Shown here: in pieces, positions 55,758 through 64,000 of the stretch
Layout: each line of letters opens with the position of its first letter
Numbering within the stretch: the stretch's first letter is position 1
Assembly: GCF_030410485.1 (NCBI RefSeq)
Contig: NZ_JAUHHC010000001.1
Location: 248,001-312,000 of the forward strand
Origin: Roseateles violae
GTDB taxonomy: Bacteria > Pseudomonadota > Gammaproteobacteria > Burkholderiales > Burkholderiaceae_C
Length of the DNA stretch: 64,000 nt
Direction of reading: 5' to 3'
The notes under the pieces: generated by a model
Told to the model about the DNA's origin: nothing
The model's input: the letters and a program-made list of their open reading frames with translations, nothing else
Databases searched by the model: none
Translations under genes and position numbers: made by a program

Positions 55758-56582
55758 TCAGCCGGCGCGAGCGCGATTGAGCTGTTCGCGCGTTTGCTGC
55801 GCCACGCGGCGCGCGGCCGCGGCGAAGTCCTCGCCGGCGCTGGCATAGAGCACCGCGCGCGAGGAGTTGACGATCACCGGGCCGCTGCGGCCGGCCGCCC
55901 GGACCGTCGCCTCGGCATCGCCGCCCTGGGCGCCGACGCCGGGAATCAGCAGCGGCAGGCTGGGTGCCAGCTCGCGCACGCGGGCGATCTCGGCGGGGAA
56001 GGTGGCGCCGACGACCAGGCCCAATTGGCCGTTCTTGTTCCACTCGGTCTCGGCCAGGCGGGCCAGATGCTCGAACAGGCGCGGCTGGCCCGGCACATCG
56101 GCCAGGCGCTGCATCTGCCAGTCATTGCCGCCGGTATTGGAGGTGCGGCACAGCAGGATCGCCCCCTTGTCCGGATAGCGCAGATAGGGCTCCACCGAGT
56201 CGAAGCCCATGAAGGGCGAGAGGGTGACGGCATCGGCCTGGTAGCGCTCGAAGGCTTCCCTGGCGTATTGCTCGGCGGTCGAGCCGATGTCGCCGCGCTT
56301 GGCGTCCAGGATCACCGGCACGGCCGGCGCCACGCGCTTGATGTGGGCGATCAGCCGCTCCAGCTGCTCCTCGGCGCGATGGGCGGCGAAGTAGGCGATC
56401 TGCGGCTTGAAGGCGTTGACCAGGTCCTTGGTCGCATCGACGATGGCGGCGCAGAAGTCGTAGATGCGCGCCGCATCGCCCTTCCAGCCGACCGGGAACT
56501 TGGCCGGCTCGGGATCCAGTCCCACACACAAGAGCGAGTCGTTCAGGCTTTCGGCTTGGTGGAGCTGCTGGATGAAGTTCAT
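55758..56582 (-). CDS. pyrF: Orotidine 5'-phosphate decarboxylase, type 2
   Basis: A 274-residue enzyme that makes UMP from OMP, the last step of de novo pyrimidine synthesis. It is the longer type 2 form: [13 protein letters not shown] near the start, [20 protein letters not shown], the catalytic motif [20 protein letters not shown], then [14 protein letters not shown] and [20 protein letters not shown]. Length and motifs fit the family. It is divergent from a GNAT acetyltransferase gene, with 62 bp between the starts. Confidence 0.96.
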   Translation of the reverse strand: MNFIQQLHQAESLNDSLLCVGLDPEPAKFPVGWKGDAARIYDFCAAIVDATKDLVNAFKPQIAYFAAHRAEEQLERLIAHIKRVAPAVPVILDAKRGDIGSTAEQYAREAFERYQADAVTLSPFMGFDSVEPYLRYPDKGAILLCRTSNTGGNDWQMQRLADVPGQPRLFEHLARLAETEWNKNGQLGLVVGATFPAEIARVRELAPSLPLLIPGVGAQGGDAEATVRAAGRSGPVIVNSSRAVLYASAGEDFAAAARRVAQQTREQLNRARAG

Positions 56583-56644
56583 AGGCAGGCGGGCATGGGC
56601 ATCGGTTAAGGTGCCGTATTGTCTAGCTTTTGCCCGCCGAACCG

Positions 56645-57163
56645 ATGGAAATACTGCGAACCGAGCGGCTGCGGCTGCGCCAGTTCACGCCGGCCGATGC
56701 CGACTTCATGCTGGCCCTGGTCAACGACCCGGACTGGCACCGCAATATCAACGACCCCGGCGTGCGCGACCGCGAGCAGGCGCTGGCCTGGATGGAAACG
56801 CGCTTGTTCGAGCCCTACCAGCGCCTGGGCCACGGCTTCTGGGCCGTCGAGCGGCTCAGCGATGGCCAGCTGATCGGCATGTGTGGCCTGTTCAAGCGCG
56901 ACTCGCTGCCCGAGGTCGATGTCGGCTATGCGCTGGCCGCCCCCTTCCGCGGCCAGGGCTATGCGCGCGAGGCGGCCGGCGCCTGCCTGGCCTACGGCCG
57001 TGAGCAGCTGGGCCTGCGCCGCATCCTGGCCATCATCGCGCCGGACAACACCCCGTCGGCGCGGGTGCTGGAGTCCATCGGCATGGTCGCCCAGGGCGTG
57101 CAGCAACTGGACGCCCAGACCGGGCCGTCGATGCTCTACGCCTGGGAGGCCTCGACCGACTGA
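56645..57163 (+). CDS. GNAT-family N-acetyltransferase (RimJ-like)
   Basis: A 172-residue acetyltransferase. It starts with [20 protein letters not shown], has the acetyl-CoA loop [20 protein letters not shown] (R/QxxGxG/A) and the fold segment [20 protein letters not shown]. RimJ/RimL relatives acetylate ribosomal proteins or small amines; the substrate is unknown. The start is the ATG at 56645 ([12 protein letters not shown]), which fits the family; a TTG five codons earlier is unlikely. The stop is six bases from the stop of the convergent purB. Confidence 0.9.
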   Translation: MEILRTERLRLRQFTPADADFMLALVNDPDWHRNINDPGVRDREQALAWMETRLFEPYQRLGHGFWAVERLSDGQLIGMCGLFKRDSLPEVDVGYALAAPFRGQGYAREAAGACLAYGREQLGLRRILAIIAPDNTPSARVLESIGMVAQGVQQLDAQTGPSMLYAWEASTD

Positions 57164-57169
57164 TACGGC

Positions 57170-59728
<2,559 letters not shown>

Positions 59729-59757
59729 GCAGGGTGGCGGCGGGGCGGCTTGTTGCT

Positions 59758-60918
59758 ATGCTGCGTCGAGACCTAATTCCCGATTCCCACTCCGCCACGC
59801 CGCGCCATCCGGGGCGCTTCCCCGCCATCGTGAAAACCGAGACCCTGCAGCAGTACGCCCAGCTCGCCGCCGTCGTCATCGTCGTCTTCGGCTGCTATCA
59901 GATCCTGCATCCCTTCATCCCGGCCATCCTGTTCTCGGCCGTCGCCTGCTCGTCGAGCTGGCCGCTGTATGCGCGGCTGCGGCGGGCGCTGCGCGGGCGC
60001 TCCAACCTGGCCGCGCTGCTGATGACCCTGGGCCTGGTGGTGCTGGTGATCGGCCCGACGACGGCGCTGGCGGCCAGCCTGGCCGACGATGTCGGCGCCG
60101 CCGTGCAGGCGATCAAGGAGCTGCTCGAGCAGGGCCCGCTGCAGCCGCCCGAATGGCTGAAGACCATCCCGCTGGTTGGCGAATCGCTGGACGGCTACTG
60201 GCACCGGCTGGCCGGCAGCCGCGAGGAGCTGGTGGCGGCGCTGAAAAGCCTGATCGAGCCGGCGCGCGCGGTGGTGGTCGTCGCCGGCAAGGCGATCGGC
60301 TCGGGCCTGCTGCAGATGGCGCTGGCCACCTTCATCTGCTTCTTCTTCTACCGCGACGGCGAGGCGCTGGTGCAGTCGGCGCGCGGCATCTTGGCACGCC
60401 TGGCCGGCGGGCTGGCCGACGAGCTGCTGGCGACCATCGACAACACGGTGACCGGGGTCGTGCAGGGCATCTTCGGCACCGCGCTGGCGCAGGCGCTGGT
60501 GGCCATCCTCGGCTTCGTGATCGCCGGCGTGCCCGGCGCGCTGCTGCTCGGCACGGCGACCTTCTTCCTGTCCATGGTGCCGGTCGGTCCGCCGCTGATC
60601 TGGGGCGGCGCGGCCGCCTGGCTGTTCTACCAGGGCAGCGTCGGCTGGGCGATCTTCATGCTGATCTGGGGCCTCTTGGTCATCAGCAGCATCGACAACT
60701 TCGTCAAACCCTATCTGATCAGCCGCACCTCCAGCCTGCCGCTGCTGCTGATCGTATTCGGCGTCTTCGGCGGCATCGTCGCCTTCGGCTTCATCGGGGT
60801 CTTCATCGGCCCGCCGGTGCTGGCCGTCGGGCTGACCCTGGTGCAGCTGTGGACGACGCGCTCGACCGGGCCGGCGCTGATCGAGCCGCAGTCCGGCGGC
60901 AAGCGCTCGGGGCCTTGA
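59758..60918 (+). CDS. AI-2E-family transporter (TqsA/YdiK type)
   Basis: A 386-residue permease with seven or eight helices. It has the family pattern: two N-terminal helices (AVVIVVFGCYQILHPFIPAI), a large soluble central part with VGAAVQAIKELLEQGPLQPP, then a helical core ending VFGVFGGIVAFGFIGVFIGP. Members export small molecules or act as Na+/H+ antiporters; AI-2 export is proven for only some. I chose the ATG at 59758; GTG 59830 is a possible shorter start. The gene lies 29 bp after yihY and is followed one base later by the amidohydrolase ATG. Confidence 0.9.
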   Translation: MLRRDLIPDSHSATPRHPGRFPAIVKTETLQQYAQLAAVVIVVFGCYQILHPFIPAILFSAVACSSSWPLYARLRRALRGRSNLAALLMTLGLVVLVIGPTTALAASLADDVGAAVQAIKELLEQGPLQPPEWLKTIPLVGESLDGYWHRLAGSREELVAALKSLIEPARAVVVVAGKAIGSGLLQMALATFICFFFYRDGEALVQSARGILARLAGGLADELLATIDNTVTGVVQGIFGTALAQALVAILGFVIAGVPGALLLGTATFFLSMVPVGPPLIWGGAAAWLFYQGSVGWAIFMLIWGLLVISSIDNFVKPYLISRTSSLPLLLIVFGVFGGIVAFGFIGVFIGPPVLAVGLTLVQLWTTRSTGPALIEPQSGGKRSGP

Positions 60919-60919
60919 G

Positions 60920-62194
60920 ATGCTGATCCGCAACGTCCGCCTGCCCGACGGCCGCAGGGCCCAGGACCTGCTGGTGCAGGATGGCCGCATCGCCGCCATC
61001 GGCCCGGCCCTGCCGGCGCCGGCGGGCGTCGAGATCGTCGACGGCCAGGGCTGGTTGCTGAGCCCGCCCTTCGTCGACGCGCATTTCCATATGGACGCGA
61101 CGCTCAGCTACGGTCTGCCGCGCGTCAACGCCAGTGGCACCCTGCTGGAAGGCATCGCGCTGTGGGGGGAGCTGAAGCCGCAGCTGACGCAGGACGCGCT
61201 GGTCGAGCGCGCGCTGCGCTACTGCGACTGGGCGGTAGCGCGAGGGCTCTTGGCGATCCGCAGCCATGTCGACGTCTGCGATGAGCGCCTGCTGGCCGTC
61301 GAGGCGCTGCTGCATGTGCGCGAGCGGGTGCGGCCCTATCTGGACCTGCAGCTGGTCGCCTTCCCGCAGGACGGGCTGCTGCGCAGCCCCGGCGCGCTGG
61401 CGAACCTGAAGCGGGCGCTGGACCTCGGCGTCGACGTGGTCGGCGGCATACCGCATTTCGAGCGCACCATGGCCGACGGCGCCAGCAGCGTGCGCCTGCT
61501 GTGCGAGCTGGCGGCCGAGCGCGGCTTGGCCGTAGACCTGCATTGCGACGAGAGCGACGACCCGCTGTCGCGCCATGTCGAGACCCTGGCCGCCGAGACG
61601 CAGCGCCTGGGCCTGCAGGGCCGGGTGACCGGCTCGCACCTGACGTCCATGCATTCGATGGACAACTACTACGCGTCCAAGCTGATCCCGCTGATCGCCG
61701 AGGCGGGCCTGCATGTGGTCGCGAACCCGCTGATCAACATCATGCTGCAGGGCCGCCACGACAGCTATCCGAAGCGCCGCGGCCTGACCCGCGTGCCCGA
61801 GCTGATGGCGGCCGGCGTCAATGTCGGCTTCGGCCACGACTGCGTGATGGACCCCTGGTACAGCCTGGGCAGCGCCGACATGCTGGAGGTCGCCGCGATG
61901 GGCCTGCATGTGGCGCAGCTGGGCTCGCAGGCCGGCATGCGCGCCTGCTTCGACGCGGTGACCATCAACAATGCGCGGGTGATGGGGCTGGACGGCTATG
62001 GCATCGAGCTCGGCCATCGCGCCGACTTCGTGCTGCTGCAGGCGCGCGACCCGGTCGAGGCGATCCGCCTGCGCGCGGCGCGCCTGCTGGTGGTGCGCGC
62101 CGGCCGGGTGATTGCCCGGCAGCCGCCGGCCAGCGCGAGCCTGGCGCTGCCGGGCCGGCCGGCGACGGTCGACTGGACCGCGCCGCCACCATGA
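60920..62194 (+). CDS. Cytosine-deaminase-like amidohydrolase
   Basis: A 424-residue metal-dependent deaminase of the CodA group. Metal ligands: His55 and His57 in VDAHFHMDATL, His208 with Glu211 in DLHCDESDD, His240 in GSHLTSMHSMDNYY, Asp307 in VGFGHDCVMDPWYSLGSADM. E. coli CodA has GHDD at the last site; the second Asp, which contacts the substrate, is Cys308 here. The substrate may therefore differ from cytosine (isoguanine, creatinine-like or related rings). The start lies one base after the transporter stop, so the two are cotranscribed; the transporter may move a related compound, which is inference. Confidence 0.9.
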   Translation: MLIRNVRLPDGRRAQDLLVQDGRIAAIGPALPAPAGVEIVDGQGWLLSPPFVDAHFHMDATLSYGLPRVNASGTLLEGIALWGELKPQLTQDALVERALRYCDWAVARGLLAIRSHVDVCDERLLAVEALLHVRERVRPYLDLQLVAFPQDGLLRSPGALANLKRALDLGVDVVGGIPHFERTMADGASSVRLLCELAAERGLAVDLHCDESDDPLSRHVETLAAETQRLGLQGRVTGSHLTSMHSMDNYYASKLIPLIAEAGLHVVANPLINIMLQGRHDSYPKRRGLTRVPELMAAGVNVGFGHDCVMDPWYSLGSADMLEVAAMGLHVAQLGSQAGMRACFDAVTINNARVMGLDGYGIELGHRADFVLLQARDPVEAIRLRAARLLVVRAGRVIARQPPASASLALPGRPATVDWTAPPP

Positions 62195-62257
62195 ACTAGG
62201 TCTTGCCGCCGGCCCGCAGTGGCGTACAAGGGGCCCATCATCATGGAAGGAACCGCC

Positions 62258-62872
62258 ATGCGCCAACTCCCGCTCGCGCTCGCCCTCGCCACGCTGCTGG
62301 CCGCCCCGCTGGCCGCCCAGGCGACGGTCTATCAGTTCACCGCCACACTGAGCCCGGCCAACGAAGTCGGCCCGCCGCCCGCTTCGACGGCCACCGGTTT
62401 GGCCCTGCTGGCCTATGACGACAAGGGCACGGCCAGCCTGGCAGACGACAGCTACGACTTCACGCTGGCCGTATTCGGCCTCGCCAGCGCTCCCACCGGT
62501 TATCACATCCACGGCGCAGCGACGGCGGCCGAGAACGCCCCGGTGCGCATCGCCATCGACAGCGACCCGGCCTTCAGCAAGAACTTTTCCGGCGCGACCT
62601 TGATGGTGTCGGGCAACGATGTGACGCCGCCGGCCCTCATCCCCGCCACACCGTCCAGTCCCACCAATGCCGGCCATCCGGCCATGTCCTTCCTGGACAT
62701 GCTGCAAGGCGGCCTGGCCTACGTCAATGTGCACACGGCCGCAGCGCCGGCAGGCGCGACGCGAGGTCAGCTGACCGCAGTGCAGGCGGTGCCGGTGCCC
62801 GAGCCCTCCAGCTACGCGATGCTGCTGGCCGGGCTGGGCCTGGTCGGCCTGCTGGCCCGCCGCCGTCGCTGA
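62258..62872 (+). CDS. CHRD-domain protein with PEP-CTERM sorting signal
   Basis: A 204-residue exported protein. Signal peptide (1-22, ending LAAQA). The CHRD (chordin) domain starts FTATLSPANEVGPPPASTAT, with HIHGAATAAENAPVRIA, and ends in AYVNVHTAAAPAGATRGQLT, the last two being the domain's hallmark His motifs. The C-terminus is VPVPEPSSYAMLLAGLGLVG followed by LLARRRR, a classical PEP-CTERM signal. GGAAGGAA precedes the chosen ATG; an upstream frame start at 62219 has none. It is likely a secreted, matrix-associated protein. A terminator follows. Confidence 0.9.
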   Translation: MRQLPLALALATLLAAPLAAQATVYQFTATLSPANEVGPPPASTATGLALLAYDDKGTASLADDSYDFTLAVFGLASAPTGYHIHGAATAAENAPVRIAIDSDPAFSKNFSGATLMVSGNDVTPPALIPATPSSPTNAGHPAMSFLDMLQGGLAYVNVHTAAAPAGATRGQLTAVQAVPVPEPSSYAMLLAGLGLVGLLARRRR

Positions 62873-62895
62873 CGACCCCAGCGCCCCCAAAAATT

Positions 62896-62922
62896 AAAAG
62901 CCCGCCTCGCGCGGGCTTTTCT
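62896..62922 (+). terminator. Intrinsic terminator after the CHRD gene
   Basis: A ten-base-pair stem AAAAGCCCGC/GCGGGCTTTT (62896-62905 with 62911-62920, five-base loop), with T residues at its 3' side, lies about 25 bp past the stop. Confidence 0.93.
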
Positions 62923-62973
62923 TATGATCGCGCGCGGCATCGCCATCAGAAGCAAAAAAGGGGGATTCACGCC

Positions 62974-64000
62974 ATGTCCGCGAACCGCTTCGATACCCAG
63001 CTGCAGGGCATCACCGACCTGACCTTGATCACGCCGATCAGGAACGGCTTCGTCACCGCCCCCGACACCATCAGTCATGTGGGCCGATTGCGCGCGGTGC
63101 TGAAGACGCTCAACGGCCTGCGCCTGGGCGCGCGCGAGGCGAGCAATCCGCGCGGCCCCTATACCGATGTGGTCAGCCGCTTCCGCATCGTCCACTCCTT
63201 CCGCTGGGTCATCATCGAGCCCAAGCCCGGCAGCGCCGAGCAGCACAAGCTGCTGCTCAATGTCTGCTTCGACGGCGGCTGGGAGCCCTATATGCGGGTG
63301 ATCTGGGACCAGCTCGGCAGCATGCTGGACCTGATCCTGTGCCATTGCGAGGACTACCCGCTGGCCTGCCAGACCAGCTTCGAGCGCTACTGCGAATGGG
63401 TGCGCGCCAACGAGATCCCCGGGGACTTCCTGTTCATCGAATCGGGCCGCACGGTCAGCGACGCCGAATACCTGGCGCTGCTGGAACAGCAGCAGCGCGA
63501 CCGGCCGGGCTTCGGCCAGCTGGACGCGGCGCGGGTCCATGCGCCGCTCAGCGGCGAGAGCGAGCCGCCCGTGCCGGCGCCCGCCAGCCCCAAGGCCAAG
63601 GCCCTGCTGGGCCTGCCGGCGCTGGCCGCGCTGTACCGGCTTGAGCGCTATTTCTACAAGGACGCGCCGGACGGCGACTGCCTGCTGCGCGCGGCGCGCG
63701 ACATCCTGGCCGAGCTGCTCGAGCTGAAGACCGAGCAGCTGTTCCCGGCCGAGGATCCGATCCGCCAGACCTACCACCGCATGCTGGGCTGGTTCGAGCA
63801 GCCGCCGCGGCAGTACCCGGTGACGCCGCGCGCCCTCAGCTACAGCGACGCCGACATCCAGGGGGGCATGCTGGCGCCCTATGCCGGCGTGGCCGGCGGC
63901 GCGATGGTGCTGCTGCGCATCGTCAACCGGGCGCAGGCGGTTGCCTGGCTCAGCCGCTGGCAGGTCAGCCTCGCCTCGGACCCGGCCCCGATCGCGGGCT
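62974..64000 (+). CDS. N-terminal part of a large hypothetical protein (runs off the window)
   Basis: At least 342 residues are visible. It starts MSANRFDTQLQGITDLTLIT, with GGGGA nine bases upstream. Recognisable patches are VVSRFRIVHSFRWVIIEPKP, LLLNVCFDGGWEPYMRVIWD, ILCHCEDYPLA and FERYCEWVRANEIPGDFLFI. A short Pro/Ala linker follows near residue 200, then a helical part with RLERYFYKDAPDGDCLLRAA. The closing part is QGGMLAPYAGVAGGAMVLLR, which recalls the distal region of Dyp-peroxidase-like proteins, but I am not sure of this. No signal peptide or membrane helix is visible. The rest lies beyond the window. Confidence 0.7.
   Translation, partial: MSANRFDTQLQGITDLTLITPIRNGFVTAPDTISHVGRLRAVLKTLNGLRLGAREASNPRGPYTDVVSRFRIVHSFRWVIIEPKPGSAEQHKLLLNVCFDGGWEPYMRVIWDQLGSMLDLILCHCEDYPLACQTSFERYCEWVRANEIPGDFLFIESGRTVSDAEYLALLEQQQRDRPGFGQLDAARVHAPLSGESEPPVPAPASPKAKALLGLPALAALYRLERYFYKDAPDGDCLLRAARDILAELLELKTEQLFPAEDPIRQTYHRMLGWFEQPPRQYPVTPRALSYSDADIQGGMLAPYAGVAGGAMVLLRIVNRAQAVAWLSRWQVSLASDPAPIAG

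Overview
The window is high-GC bacterial chromosome, densely packed with genes and carrying no rRNA, tRNA, prophage, insertion sequence or CRISPR array that I can see. Gene content points to a Burkholderiales betaproteobacterium of the Roseateles/Pelomonas/Rubrivivax type. The signs are lptA-lptB-rpoN, argS-SPOR-dsbA, nudJ beside mnmA, the split pntAA-pntAB-pntB transhydrogenase, several PEP-CTERM proteins, and large TonB-dependent receptors of the LERVxVTGS type. This placement is inferred from gene content and style, not from a database match.

Region by region. 1-5.0 kb: secreted proteins (a PEP-CTERM protein, a large S8 protease with a PA insert, a small secreted protein, a CAP-domain protein). 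5.0-9.2 kb (minus strand): a NarL/DesK-type two-component pair, mnmA, a small unknown gene and nudJ. 9.3-12.2 kb: the pntAA-pntAB-pntB operon. 12.3-17.2 kb: a lipoprotein, fadD, a small unknown gene and rsmE. 17.2-25.3 kb (minus strand): housekeeping genes, namely a THUMP methyltransferase, a secreted Ala-rich protein, rpoN, lptB, lptA, dsbA, a SPOR protein and argS. 25.3-28.4 kb: a Ser/Thr kinase fused to a cyclic-nucleotide-binding domain, a second PEP-CTERM protein, and a PsiF-type protein with a duplicated repeat. 28.4-31.7 kb: a LysR regulator divergent from malate synthase G. 31.7-41.2 kb: three TonB-dependent receptors with structured leaders. 41.2-51.3 kb: a GGR-type flavoprotein, a glutamine amidotransferase, a LytS/LytTR pair, an M14 peptidase, a DinB-like protein, an esterase, an IorA/IorB-type molybdenum hydroxylase and a small membrane protein. 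51.3-64 kb: a queuosine-precursor transporter, a hybrid histidine kinase, pyrF, a GNAT acetyltransferase, purB, a run of YihY, AI-2E-family and amidohydrolase genes, a CHRD PEP-CTERM protein, and the start of a large unknown gene.

The most interesting non-genic signals are these. (1) A modular array of strong hairpins occurs twice (about 18.53-18.61 kb and 52.06-52.31 kb), each time ending directly at the stop codon of a minus-strand gene. The last hairpin shows compensatory base changes between the copies. (2) TonB-receptor genes 1 and 3 share an upstream motif at the same distance from the start codon (about 187 bp) and have a terminator-like hairpin inside the leader, which suggests attenuation or small leader RNAs. 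(3) The 667-bp divergent promoter region between receptors 2 and 3 is rich in palindromes and phased repeats. I found no clearly new multi-gene defence or biosynthetic system; most genes belong to known families.
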